Positions 46,177-57,544 of a stretch of 64,000 nucleotides of DNA are shown piece after piece. The first letter of the stretch is position 1; each line of letters starts with the position of its first letter. A program made the position numbers and the translations under genes. The notes under the pieces are model-generated. The model made no database searches and was not told the origin of the DNA. It was given only the letters and a program-made list of their open reading frames with translations. The stretch comes from Saturnia japonica (Eukaryota; Arthropoda; Insecta; Lepidoptera; Saturniidae), in contig CM065318.1 in NCBI GenBank assembly GCA_033032175.1, positions 2,852,001-2,916,000 on the forward strand, read 5' to 3'.

Positions 46177-46267
46177 ATTTTTTTTTTAACTGACTACACT
46201 GTTAGCCTTAGGGGCCCTATCCAAAAACAGAGCCGCTGCAGCTTTTACAGCTTCACCGGACTTGGAA
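46177..46267 (-). mobile_element. Jockey fragment in unit B, copy 2
   Basis: The duplicate of 41635-41724 with the same flanking caaaaattaag repeats (46166-46176 and 46268-46278). It is inherited through the duplication. Confidence 0.88.
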
Positions 46268-47034
46268 CAAAAATTAAGTGTGGAGGAGTGACGTTTATGT
46301 AGATGCACACCCCCACACCCCGCACGCGACACGTACATTGTTCATCATTTTAAGTAACAGTCAGTAATAAACTAGCTACTCAATAGAGCGGTTGTCTCAT
46401 TAAATTCAATACACATCATTTATACAATGAAAAATAATAAAAGCCAATAAAATGAAGTCACGTTAATATAAATGTTAACTAATTTCATTATCTCACACTT
46501 ACGTCACATGATGCGCACAGCTCTCAATTTTACCCTCATAAGCATGCCAAAATAAGAACAGCTGTAAAAAGTTATATTTATGTTTAGTCACCATGCAAAT
46601 ATAATAAATTTGTTATTATAAATTAATTTTGATGAAATCATTGTTTGCCTTACATTTCGCAGTCGAGAAGTTTTAATTTAATTTTGTAAAAACGACATAA
46701 TTCATACTTCAAAGCTGGCAGACTGAGACATTTTTGAAAACGAGTGGTTGAGCAAGTAGCCAATAAAAAACCTTAGTTTTCAATAGCCAGCAGCGCAAAC
46801 ACGGCTATATTCTAACAGTACCTATCACAAGGTTTAAGTACCTTATACAATCATTGGTCATTATTATTAAAAAAAGTACGTTATGTCTATATGCCTTAAA
46901 GTTTATTTTAGGTAATTAACTAATTTATTTTGTAAGGTGTGGACGGAGATAATTACTTGGCATAATATTATTTTTCTCGCTCACTCTTTAGTAGAATAAT
47001 GTTAATGCGAGTAGTGTGGCCAAAATGCTTTCAA

Positions 47035-47506
47035 TCTATACAATTAATAAAATTGAAGTGTATGTTTGTAATGTCAAAATAACAACTTTTTACTAAATGC
47101 ATACGAAAGTATATAGGATACCTATAAAAAAAAAATTGTCTGGCATACTGTCAGTTTGTTCCGGGTAATCTCCAAAACTGTTAGACCGATTTTGACGGGA
47201 CTTTCACTGAAAGATAGCTTATGATATAGGGAGTAACTTAAGCTAGTTTTATGTTAGAAAACGAATTAGGGTCCGCACAAAAAAAAACTGGTCAATGTGA
47301 ATCGATTCGGGCACTTAAATGGCTTACGCTGAGTAAACCACAAGAGATATAGGAAATTAAAATACCACATAACTGTAGGTCTTAAAAAGACAAGAAGAGT
47401 ATACGTCTATCTTCTAAGGAAAACCCACGATAAGCATATTTAGCGGCTAGGGAGTGGGGCGCGGGCATTCTGTAGTCCACGTGAGCTAAACCAAGTTCAT
47501 AGCTAC
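47035..47506 (+). mobile_element. Second-subfamily Helitron in unit B, copy 2
   Basis: The duplicate of 42493-42964. Confidence 0.75.
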
Positions 47507-47551
47507 TTTGTAATAAAAATTTTGATTAAAAAAAATATTACAGAATACATT

Positions 47552-47660
47552 ATTCAATTTAGACCCCATGAATGCACTTATGAACGTCAAAACAGTACTA
47601 CTGGTCCAAAAGCATCCGAGTCATCGACAAAAGCCGGTAAGAAACTTGAACGAGTTTTTT
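47552..47660. repeat. Dispersed repeat 'P', unit B copy 2
   Basis: The duplicate of 43010-43115. Confidence 0.65.
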
Positions 47661-47720
47661 TGGAGTCTAAATGCTTAATAGAATCAATATTATAAATATG
47701 TATCTAAAATTATCATAATA

Positions 47721-48373
47721 CTAGCTGACCCGTGTAACTTCGTATGCGTCATATAAGAGAGATAGAGAGAAAGAATTAAAGAGAGTGGGTCACATAGCCA
47801 TTGTATTATATGTACCGCCCGCCTCCCACATTATTTTGCATAATAAAAATGCGCTCGCAATACTTGATCATTATTTTGCTGCCGAGTTATTTTAAAACTG
47901 TAATATCTCCTATGATATTCGTTTAAATCAATTACTATAAAGGCAAATTTTGTTAAAAATTAAATACTGTGATGAATAACGTATTTATTCCGATAAGGAT
48001 TAATACCATGAATATAAAAACACCATCGAAAATAATTCATTATTCTAGACGAAATTTTATTACTTTAAATAAAGTTATATTGAGTAAAGCTTAACCTGTC
48101 GCGGACTTTTTTTTAGAAGTTTTTAAGAGAAATAATTCCGTCACACACTATTGTTTTGTAACTTTAACCATTCACGTAGCGCATGCAGTGGAAGCTTTCA
48201 ATACGCATAAATTTCTTCCGTTTTTGCAACATTTTTTTTGTCTATAGCCTTCGTCGATAAATGTGCTATCCAACACTGAAATATTTTTTTCCATTCGATC
48301 CAGTAGTTCCTGAGATTAGCGTGTTCCACCAAACAAAGAAACAAACTGTTCAGCTTTATAATATTAGTATAGA
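47721..48373 (-). mobile_element. Complete Lep1-type Helitron (inverted), 653 bp
   Basis: On the minus strand it starts TCTATACTAATATTATAAAG at 48373 after an A and ends 'cgggtcagCTAG' at 47721 before a T. The interior shares 'ggaactactgg', 'atcgacgaaggctatag', 'gtgaatggttaaagtta' and 'actcggcagcaaaataatga' with the copies at 8696 and 12850. No helicase is encoded. The right breakpoint of duplication B lies inside it, at about 48235. Confidence 0.88.
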
Positions 48374-48379
48374 TTTAAA

Positions 48380-48855
48380 ACCGTTTTATTAAATCTAATT
48401 CCGTTTTTTTACTTCTAGTATATCTATAGCAGCGTTTAGAATGGCTCAACCATATCTCTATATGATTCACGTGAGCGTACTCGTGTTCTTAAGCATTGTA
48501 TGTAATACGAATACGACATAGTGACGTATGTCAGTTTGTGGGTCAGTGCATTAACTATAGTTAAATTTAGTTCCGGTACTGAATCAAACATTCACTATCA
48601 ATAGATAGGTCAACATTGTACTATTATATGACTGTTTTCTGTTTAATTCAGTAATACCAAGTAGGTAATCAATACTATTAAGCGATTAATTCTTATACAT
48701 ATATATATATATTTAGATATAAAACGATTTTAATGAATATTTATATAATGTTTTATATTCCAAGTTTACCTAGAGATGGTTTTTGTAGATACCGTGCAAA
48801 GCTCGGTGGCCCAGATAATTGAATCCTTAATTTGGTACACAGCTTTTTATAATTT
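48380..48855. other. Unassigned AT-rich DNA
   Basis: This holds a short (at)n run at about 48697-48713 and no recognised gene. Confidence 0.45.
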
Positions 48856-48859
48856 TTAA

Positions 48860-49110
48860 CCAAAAAGAAAACCAACTTTAATGATTTTGAAGAGTTCCCT
48901 TGAGTATCTTCGAAGTTGAAGGTCCAATACCAATGTAATTAAAATTGGACCACCCTTGAGGTACCTATCCCCTATCCAACAAAAAAAGAATAATCCAAAT
49001 CGGTTCGTAAATAAAGAAGTTATAGCTGAACATTCATAAAAAATATACATTGAAATTTTTGTTCTGCCATAACTTCTATGCTTATGACCGTTTTAGATAA
49101 AAAACAAATT
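48860..49110 (+). repeat. Dispersed repeat 'R', second copy
   Basis: The words 'aagaaaaccaactttaatga', 'gagttcccttgagtatcttc' and 'ccaaatcggttcgtaaataa' parallel 3045-3260. Confidence 0.7.
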
Positions 49111-51278
49111 GTTGGATAAGGAATAAATACTTCATGGATGGTCCTATTTTAATTTCATTGGCATTGGACTATTATCTTTGTAGATACCAGAGAACACCTC
49201 AAAATTATTAAAGTTAGATTTCTTTCTTGTTAAAAGTCTGTTAAAAAATAGTGGAAATATACGAGAATAATGTAAAAATAAAAAATATCTCATATGTATA
49301 TAACTACGAAATACGAATGAGACCTCGATAAAAATAATGTAGCGGTTTTGTTTTTTATTATTAAATGAATATTTATAGCGAGGGAAGCTGTTTACATAAT
49401 ATAATATGTATCTGCAGTGCAAAAAAATAACATTTTTGGTTTTAAAAATAGTAAAAAGTTGATTATTATTTATTATACAAAAGATGGATGTACTAAAAAA
49501 AACTTGGGAAACTACAATAATAAATATAACGAATATCCAAAAAAATAATTAATATTATTAATTTAATTACATGAAGAATGGAGCTAAGATAAGTGTTATT
49601 CGCTATCTCAAAATACAAATATACAATCTTCATCCGTATCTGTACTGATAATACTGATAGTGTGTGTTTATAATATTATAGACGTATTTACATAAATATT
49701 ATAACTTATAATATATAACTTTTGCCCCGGACTTTGTTTCTGGTGTCTTCAAAATGGAATGATTCGCCACCCAAATGTTGCAAACTTGTTGTAATAATAT
49801 AGAAAACTTGTGAATGGTTTGTATTATCGCGAATCTCCAAAAAAAAAATCAAACCAGGGTTGCTTGGTTACCCCAATTCAGGTGTTTTCATAAAACCATA
49901 TGAAGCATACCACTAATCTTAATCGCAGCGACCAAAGTTAAATTATAAGGTTTTGTTCTTTATTTCCAGGATTGCAATATTAAACAAATAAAAAAAACAC
50001 ACAGCGTCGTCCGCTCTCGAACCGTAATTAGGTTTAACTGACTGTCGTCATAAAAAAATGTTACACCTAGGCGCCAACCCCGGTATAGTGATTTACCGGA
50101 TTTATTTAAATTATAAAAACCGCCTGGACAGTTAAGAAACGCATAAGGGTCAAAAAACATAGAAACATTAACGTATACTAACTGGGTTCGTACTACTTTG
50201 TTCTGCCCTTAACAATAGTCAATAATTCAACCACGCCACCTACCAGCCTTTATGATAGCACAAAACCATCTTTATAAAAAAAAACACTTAGATCTACTAA
50301 CTTTTATAATGTTGTAGCAACTACCAACCAAGTACCAACTATAAAAAGGTCGATGTGCAGACGAGGGTACTAAACCCCTGGTGTTTGCTATTCGCTTGAG
50401 GGTAGGTACCAGCTTTATTAAAAATTCCAGATTTAGCGACATCTGTACCAGTATTATTGGGCCACTATCTACCAATCCTGGGCGGTTGTTGCTTCCTACT
50501 AAATTGGAAATGTGAAAAATTATACAATGACCACACCATAGGATAATGAAAGTGTATTTTCTAATGCATATGCCAACTACAAAACCAGTCCCCACAAACC
50601 TATATAGTCATCTTTAAGCATATCATTACATGAAATGACGTAAGAATGTGGTTAACCACTAAAAGTGATAAAACGACTACAAAATTATAACCGGTAGGTA
50701 AGGAAAACGTATTACTACACAGTAGCATTCGATTTATTTATATTTATTCCACGTTATCAAGAGGTTGTATTTGCGTATGAATCATACATTCATGTACCTA
50801 TTATATATTGTCGTTTACTTTCTGAGTGACGCACAGGCTTGGTATCTCAGAACTCTTAAGAGTTCGTTAGCGTGAAATATACCTCGGACGGAGAGCAAAC
50901 GAAAACCGGTATTTTATACTTGTTGGTGAATTTGGCGTATTCCGATTAGTCACTTCTATAGAACTAGAAGTATTTTACGAGGCACGTGGTTTTGTACAGA
51001 AAAGGTACCAAAAAACTATATGAATGACAGCAGTAATTTAATATTTAGAACATTCAATAAAGGTTTGGTACGTATATAGTAAATACCCAATTTTATTTTG
51101 TTATTATATAGTAAAATTATTTAGTATCCGAGAAATAAAATAATATTAAATGAAAATACTACGGTACTTTACTTTACTTTTCTTATTTGGCTTTACTTTA
51201 TTTTAATTAATTATATAATAAATATATTGTACTTTTCAAAAATTCATCGTCTGTTTTCAAAAACATTATTTATTTAAT
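49111..51278. other. Unassigned AT-rich DNA upstream of the five-exon gene
   Basis: The ORFs here (for example 107 codons on the minus strand at 50272-50595) are not splice-bounded and show no known domain. Promoter and 5' untranslated exons of the gene starting at 51557 may lie here but cannot be pinpointed. Confidence 0.4.
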
Positions 51279-51400
51279 CTATACCAATATTATAAAGAGG
51301 AATGATTTGATTTTTAGTTTGTTTTTTTTTTTGTACACGAGTGGGTTGGCGATGTTTGTAGTATAAAATTAACACGGGTGAAACCTTGAGGCACAGCTAG
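51279..51400 (+). mobile_element. Minimal Helitron, 122 bp
   Basis: It starts TCTATACCAATATTATAAAG after A and ends 'gcacagCTAG' before T, with an imperfect hairpin (cacgg-gtgaaa-ccttg). It is an internal-deletion derivative keeping little beyond the two termini. Confidence 0.85.
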
Positions 51401-51556
51401 TTTAAAATATTTTGGATTATATATCTTAGTGTCGAATAATATTCCGTTCAGTATGAAACTTATTTAAAAAAATACCTATATGAAGGTTTAACAAAATAAA
51501 ATGTCAGAATTATTTTGTCAAAATAAGCTGAAACATGATTTCAAGAGAATGAAAAA

Positions 51557-51671
51557 ATGGATTTACCAAAAATATTATCGTATGAAGAAGAAGCGATAGA
51601 CATAGTAGTAGCTGTTCTGAACAGAGCCCAGGAGAAGTTAGGAGTGAGGCTTACACTGAGGGAACTAGCAC
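51557..51671 (+). CDS. Unknown host gene, exon 1 (start) of 5
   Basis: I reconstructed one gene from five exons: 51557-51671, 54068-54130, 54649-54839, 56028-56141 and 63014-63148. Every exon has GT/AG edges, all four junction phases agree, and together they encode 205 aa. Exon 1 starts at ATG 51557 (aaaaaATGG) and gives 38 codons plus one base: MDLPKILSYEEEAIDI, then VVAVLNRAQEKLGVRLTLRE. It ends at gcac|gtgagt. This N-terminus looks like an acidic, amphipathic helix; no signal peptide is seen. I recognise no domain in the whole protein and assign no function. Untranslated upstream exons and the promoter were not found. Identity could be an insect-specific or fast-evolving protein. Confidence 0.72.
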
Positions 51672-51789
51672 GTGAGTCTAGAAATATACATTTTGTATAA
51701 GTTATACATGTTGTAGCGATGATCAATTAGTATGGACAAAGCTAAGCTAAGAGTATCGGCTAATGGTTCTATCAACTATATAAAATATA

Positions 51790-51970
51790 ACATTATTATA
51801 TTTGTAACCTCTCCAAAGTGTGGTTATAAATAACGTTTTTTCGAATAAATAAATGTTTTACCATTGTCACTCGAAAAAGGGTATTTTACTCATCGGTAAC
51901 ACTCTTTTACTCACAAGAGAATAAAAAAATTGATAGAAGTGAAACTTCTTGAAATAAAAAACAATGATGT
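51790..51970. repeat. Dispersed repeat 'S' in intron 1
   Basis: The words 'ccattgtcactcgaaaaagg', 'gtattttactcatcggtaac' and 'gaagtgaaacttcttg' match 14310-14500 and 15165-15200. Confidence 0.65.
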
Positions 51971-51993
51971 GTTTATTACTATGTCGTGATCTT

Positions 51994-51998
<5 letters not shown>

Positions 51999-52049
<51 letters not shown>

Positions 52050-52093
52050 TCCTTCCTTCCTTCCTTTCTTTCCTTCCTTGCTTTCTTTCTCTC
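51999..52093. repeat. (TC)n / (CCTT)n microsatellite
   Basis: About 50 bases of TC repeats pass into ccttcctt and ctttctttctc repeats, all on the plus strand within intron 1 of the five-exon gene. Confidence 0.95.
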
Positions 52094-52119
52094 AATTAAT
52101 CACCGCCTAAGAAGTGTTC

Positions 52120-52300
52120 TCACAGTTCTTAAAAAGTGAACTACTGACTCGTGAAAAAAAATGTAATCTCGGTCCTTGTATCCCTCGCTCGACTCGGGAT
52201 TTTACCTTAGAATCCTTCGCTGTTTTCGGCATCCAACTCAGTCCCTCGAATTAAATTCCCTCTTTTTTTACTTGTTGTGTAATTTGCTATTACTTTTCGC
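52120..52300. repeat. Dispersed repeat 'S' in intron 1, second piece
   Basis: The words 'atccctcgctcgactcggga', 'agaatccttcgctgttttcg' and 'tttacttgttgtgtaattt' match 15045-15180. The microsatellite separates it from 51790-51970. Confidence 0.65.
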
Positions 52301-52786
52301 TTATTCTGATCAAAGGCCCTATAAAAGGTCACCAACGCGCCCTTGCGAGTGAAAGAAATCAGAATGGAAGCTACTTACGGCGAACGACCCCACCTACGTG
52401 TTTTCTGACAAAATTCCCGTATTTTCTGGCAAAATTCCTGAATGTAACTCAGTATTCATATTTTTCCAAGGACATTTTTTTTTGATTAAAGTGTTTTGCC
52501 TTATTGCTATTCTGTAGTACACACGATAAACGATATAAACTATCTTATTTTATAGTAAAAATTAACTGCAAATGACAGGTAAAAGTTCATTTATAATTTA
52601 ATTTCACTAATAAATGTGGTCTTCGGAAAGGATATTTATTTGGTATCCTGAGTTACCATGAAATTTCATAAAAACAAAAGAATTTTGAGAACGTAAGCAA
52701 GTTTCCCGTTGTGCCTAATAATCTTAGATACAACTTTGATATTACTTTTGTGTGTGTGTTTTTTTTTATCTTATTGAATCCCTCCC

Positions 52787-53103
52787 TACACCTACGATTC
52801 GAGCTAACTAAAATATACTCATAGGCACGTTCCCTTCCTCCTGGGAGGAAGGAAAGAAACATGCGTATGTGCATTTCGTAAACGGAAATGTTATCTACAC
52901 TAACTAGCGCAAAACTAACTAGCGCAAAAAAGAAAAGGAAGGTCCCTCACAGAACCTATGTACCTATGTGGTGTGCACGTTTGTGTGTTCATACGTGTGT
53001 AATGTTGTATGTAGGTAGCTAAGTGATGCACTTATACTGTCACTTGTATCGCGCGGGCGGTTATTGCCTGACCCAAGGGCTTCACGCCGAGGAAACGGAC
53101 ACT
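52787..53103 (-). mobile_element. Internal Jockey 3'-UTR fragment
   Basis: The stretch from 'ctacacctacgattcgagct' through 'cttcctcctgggaggaagga', 'gtacctatgtggtgtgcacg' and 'atcgcgcgggcgg' to 'ccgaggaaacggac' matches 23950-24256. The terminal 190 bp of the element, including the 'ctgactacactg' end, is missing. It is therefore a rearranged piece and not a simple 5' truncation. Confidence 0.85.
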
Positions 53104-53159
53104 TTTGTGTATGACTATGAATGTATATATATGGTCATATGTTCGCATATATCTTCATA

Positions 53160-53520
53160 ACTTCTTATCATAATTTGACAAATGAAGTATTGTAGACGTG
53201 TCTTGATCGTCCGCTGGTTATAGGCTATGTGACGTCTCACTGAATTCAATATGTTGCTCGCTAGAGGACATAAGTCCTGTATAAAAATAAAATTGTGTGC
53301 CGTGAGTTACCACGCCATAAGCCGTGGGACCGGCGGACACAAGACCGTGGGATCGCTGACCATGCAGATTACGATCGTGGGAAACGACGGCGTGACTCCA
53401 ACTTGATTATTACTTTAATTAATTTTAAGTTAGTCTTGTTTAAGAACCATAAGTGTAAACACCTATTATAATTCTTTTAAAATAAATCTTTTTTTAATTT
53501 AAACTCGTACCGCCTATCAT
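53160..53520. other. GC-rich tract of unknown origin in intron 1
   Basis: A tract around 53290-53400 ('gccataagccgtgggaccgg', 'acaagaccgtgggatcgctg') is GC-rich against the background. It is followed by 'aaaataaatctttttttaat', which could be a poly(A) signal. This might be a decayed LTR or another retroelement end; no direct repeat ends were found. Confidence 0.35.
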
Positions 53521-54067
53521 AACTCATGTTGGGTCAAACTTTTTAATCAGCACATTTCAATAATATAGATCGTACTTTTCAAAGTGCGATATTTTCTGTT
53601 TTCGGATCCTAATTCTTAAATTTATCTAGTGGTTAAAACTGTATGATTTATACACAGTTTTAGAGGTTCAGTTAGGTTAACAATAATTGTGAGAAATTAA
53701 CTGTACTTCTACAGCTTTTGGCTGCCAATTTACTTTAATAATATTGTTTTCAAGAAACAAGTTTCACATATTTAATTATTCTATTTATATTCTCATATCC
53801 ATTCAAAGCAGTTTATTTATTTTAAAAAAATATGCACGCCTCATAACGCGACGCGGTTGAGGATGTGCTCTACTCCCGACACGACAAAATCAAGCAATTT
53901 TTGTTTTTAAACTGCCTCTACCACAACCAATTGGGCCTTATACGATAATATGAATAGATATATTTCAAGAAAACAGTTCAAATAATATATCTCATTTTCC
54001 GTAAAAAAAAAAAAATAATTTTACTTTGCTGTTTAAAAAAAAACTGTTTGAATTTTTTTTCCTGTAG

Positions 54068-54130
54068 ACGTCCGGTTTTTTTACGAGGTGGTTACGATTA
54101 CTCCCGAAAAATGGACGTATAGAGACCGAG
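54068..54130 (+). CDS. Unknown host gene, exon 2 of 5
   Basis: A pyrimidine-rich acceptor (ttttttcctgtag) precedes the exon. The split codon C|AC gives H, then the exon reads VRFFYEVVTITPEKWTYRDR and leaves one base at cgag|gtttgt. It is only 63 nt long. Both other frames are less likely: one has a stop and the other breaks the phase with exons 1 and 3. Confidence 0.7.
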
Positions 54131-54648
54131 GTTTGTTTATTATCTTCGGAATAACATTAACTAGTTACCAATTTAATATCAATAGCCTAGTACCAGCAGT
54201 TTATTAATGAAATGGCTTTTTATTATTAAAAAATCACTATTTAAACTTTTACAATAACAAGGTGCTCTGTCATTTGTTCAGTAGTGCGCTTGCACTCTAT
54301 TTTTCCTATCTAGGAAAATTTTTTTTTTATTTTTTATTAGTCAAATGTGTGGTATGAGGCGTGCACTTTTGTTTTTTTTTTTGTTTAATTTAATTATTTT
54401 TACACCATTATAAAAAAAATTAATACGTATTCAATGACATCAATAATGGCTAATTCTATCATGTTGTTGGCATACAAGATAAATGTTTTGGGATATGTTT
54501 TGTTAAGCCAAAGAACTACTAATTTATTACGTGCGTACATCGTGTACCTATTTATTACTAAAAAACTTCATAAATGCATAATGCAACAGGGCAATTTACA
54601 TATCATACATTTTATACTGTGAATCAAACATCTCATACACTTTCATAG

Positions 54649-54839
54649 TAAGCCGAGATGCATTCACTTCGAAGATTAAAGTATCGACGTCCAGCCTCGG
54701 GTTCCCGTTGACCATCACCAGCGAGAAGTTTATAGCTGACACGATCGAAAAGAAATGGCGCTTGACTGACAAGTTTAAGTATATTCTGAGGTCTTTGGGA
54801 CTGTCTCAAGACGAATGCTCTCAATATTATTATTTCGAG
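54649..54839 (+). CDS. Unknown host gene, exon 3 of 5
   Basis: After acceptor cactttcatag the split codon G|TA gives V. The 63-codon exon reads SRDAFTSKIKVSTSS, LGFPLTITSEKFIADTIEKK, then WRLTDKFKYILRSLGLSQDE, CSQYYYFE and ends in phase 0 at gag|gtatgt. Third codon positions are strongly G/C-biased over an AT-rich background, supporting real coding. The minus-strand ORF over it is a shadow. Confidence 0.78.
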
Positions 54840-55009
54840 GTATGTACAGAAATCCGAGGCAAGTTATTTGTCTAGGAACCGAATTGTCAAGCCCATCTAC
54901 ACGCGATAAGTCAACCCCATTTCAGCGCGTTGTCTTAACCCTTTTCACGCGTGTTTTGTCAACCCCACCTGCACACGGCTAATAAAATATAAACAATTCA
55001 ATCTTATTC

Positions 55010-55330
55010 AGTTTAAGCCCTAAGAAGGCACATATGAACGTCAATACACTACTACTGGTTCAGAAAACATCACAGTCATCGAGAATAACCTCCAAGAAAC
55101 TCGATTGGCTTTATCAACATTTTTTTCTAAATTGTGTTTTGCAGTTATTATCATTTTCAGTGGATGTACAGAGAGAGAAACATTTCTTGACATCGCCGTC
55201 ATTTACGTAAAGATACAAACAACCCTTTAATAAATACCCTTTCGACAATAAAACATGCTTAACGTGATTCCTGAACGTATTATCGGTAATATGCATAAGA
55301 AGTTATATTGTAGAATTTGACAGAATTACC
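55010..55330. repeat. Dispersed repeat 'P' in intron 3
   Basis: The words 'aagccctaagaaggcacata', 'tgaacgtcaatacactacta' and 'catcacagtcatcgagaata' match 60840-61100 and 43010-43115. Confidence 0.65.
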
Positions 55331-55624
55331 TAAAAACATTTATTTGTCTTACTAAACCTAAAAGATGGGATGACCATTTTATATTTATTTCTAGTATTCA
55401 AATTGTAATTGTAATTTATAAGTTCGAAATTACCATTTTTTTTTTTCGAACATACTTTAAATTATCCAATATTTATTGGCAGAACAAAGTTAAGATACTA
55501 AATTCTTTGAACTTGTACGACTATGTCCGTTTCCGTAATGTTATACGATAATTCTTTGGAGTTTGTGCGAATATAAATAACTACGTTAACACTAGGTTTA
55601 AGACGTATTCACTAATAAATGTAC

Positions 55625-55985
55625 TAGCGGTCGCCCAATGGTCGAAACTCGACCAGAGATTTTTGATTAAAGACTATTATCTGTTTTATATATGCAATAT
55701 GAACGTAACCAATAAATATTATATTACTTGTTGTCTCTTTTCCCTGAGTGTCAATGTCACTGTTTTGAGGGGTCTAAGTTTAATATAATAACATTTATCG
55801 GGGCAGTAGTCGCAGAATTATTTTATTTAATTTAATGTATTTTTAATACATATTATAGGTAATTATATAAATTTAGCTTTCTGCGCCCGGCTCCATATAA
55901 ACTCTAACCATGCCAAATTTCACAATCCTCCGTGCGCGCAATATGCTTAAAAGGAATTCGAATTTTTCTCTTCATGTATTAATAT
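55625..55985 (+). repeat. Repeat 'X', near-complete copy in intron 3
   Basis: It starts 'agcggtcgcccaatggtcga', contains 'tgagtgtcaatgtcactgtt', 'ttgaggggtctaagttta' and 'accatgccaaatttcacaat', and ends 'ttcatgtattaatatag'. It defines the family used above. No ORF is seen; it may be a short retroposon, which is inference. Confidence 0.8.
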
Positions 55986-56027
55986 AGTATGTTATAATAT
56001 TATTATAATTTAATTTCTAATTCTCAG

Positions 56028-56141
56028 GCAATTTTCAGTCAACCAAATGCCGAATACCCGATACCCCAAGCTACGGCAACTGTTTTCTTTAGGATCGAAG
56101 ATAAAAAACTGGACCCTCCCGAAATAAAGGGTGTGCCGATT
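56028..56141 (+). CDS. Unknown host gene, exon 4 of 5
   Basis: Acceptor taatttctaattctcag is followed by 38 codons in phase 0: AIFSQPNAEYPIPQA, then TATVFFRIEDKKLDPPEIKG, then VPI. It ends at gatt|gtgagt. The alternation of hydrophobic residues in ATVFFRI suggests a beta strand. No motif is recognised. Confidence 0.75.
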
Positions 56142-56159
56142 GTGAGTAATTTTAGTTTA

Positions 56160-57435
56160 AAATAATAAAATTTGCCAAGTGCCTGTTGGGCCACGCGCAG
56201 TATGTAGTTCAAGGGTTAGTTGCATGTCACATTATGCAGACTTAGAGAGGGGTCTTTAAGTAATTTTATAAAAATGGCTTCCCGAAGTACATTTTATAAG
56301 TTGATTGATTATTACTCGTTAACTTGTACAGCCTACTTAGCCCTGATAGTTTTCCTTTAAAATTCATTATATATGATTTTTTTTCATGTTCAATAACAAC
56401 CATTTAGCTTGCAGGGAGGGATGCCATTAACAACATTAACGGATCCATGATTCGAAAAATGGTTATTCGCACGCCCGCGTAATTTTTGAACGATCCAACC
56501 AAAGACACCACCCCACCCCACCTCACACGATGGGATAGATGAGAAAAAAACATTTCCACTTTATGTGTTAGGGAGGTACACTAAGCAACTTTATTTCAAA
56601 ATTTCATTTTACCACTTTCACGCTATAATTAATATGTATATCCATACTAAATTACAGCTTCTTAGTTCTAAAAATCTCTGAGATAAGCAGCGGACATAGC
56701 GAAATTCTTAAGGGTTTCTTGTTGACTTCGGAACCCCAAAAAATAAACAAGCAAGGCCGATTAAAGCTTTGATTGCACTCAAAGTTTTAAAGCATTTACT
56801 ATTTTAAAGATTTTTAAAGCAATCATTTCCTACAATGAGTCTAAGCTTTTGGTGAAGGAAAGCATCACGATGAAACCTACAATCTTTTATAATTATTCAC
56901 ATACTGATTAAAAGCTTGTCTTTAAAAAGTTTTTTTCTCAGCAAACCCTTTCGCTTGATAGCCAAATCATGGGGGTGCATAAAAATTAACTGGTCCGCCA
57001 TATTGGATTTAGAATGACGTCACTTAGTTAACCATGCATTGTCATCCAAACTAAACGTGTATGCAAACTGTCAGCTCAATCGGTTGGTGATAACGGATAA
57101 CTGTTTTAAAATTCAGTCGTAAAATTTGACACATCCTAACAAAACCTGTAAAAAAGTCTACACAAAAATAGACAGCTCAATCCTAATATGGTAATAAATA
57201 AATCATTACTTTTTATCGATATAGCGTACGAATAAACATGCGTCATCGGCAAGCATTGTGTTCGATTTGTGGTTGTCTTTTCCTAAATGTAGTTAACGTA
57301 ATTCGTTACCAAGCCGCAAACAAATGCGTTTTGTCATTTAACACGCGTCTTTTATAGGTATTTCATTATTCATCGGATTCCACCATTCCACATACATACA
57401 GATTATCAGCTTGAGAGTGTTGGCTAGCCAGATTG
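56160..57435. other. Intron 4, unassigned part
   Basis: A fragment related to SINE Z lies at about 56855-56880 ('aggaaagcatcacgatgaaa'). Otherwise no feature was recognised. Confidence 0.4.
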
Positions 57436-57439
57436 GCAT

Positions 57440-57540
57440 TACGTGAATGATAGCGGTCTCTGGAATGAAACAGAAAATAATAGTCTATGATTAAAAAGTC
57501 GCTGGTCGAATTTCGATCATTGGGCGACCGCTAGTAATAA
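57440..57540 (-). repeat. Repeat 'X' 5' fragment, inverted
   Basis: The words 'aaacagaaaataatagtcta', 'gctggtcgaatttcgatcat' and 'tgggcgaccgctagta' are the inverse of 55625-55720. Confidence 0.75.
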
Positions 57541-57544
57541 TAAA

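Larger units (their letters stand above)
43694..48235 (+). repeat. Tandem duplication unit B, copy 2 (C''-B')
   Basis: This is a direct repeat of 39165-43693, 4.54 kb long and nearly identical. Differences are small: homopolymer lengths, a roughly 13-bp insertion near 45815 ('aagaataactgat') and scattered substitutions. Beyond 48235 the sequence continues into the 5' end of the Helitron, so this copy has the original right-hand flank. Confidence 0.95.
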
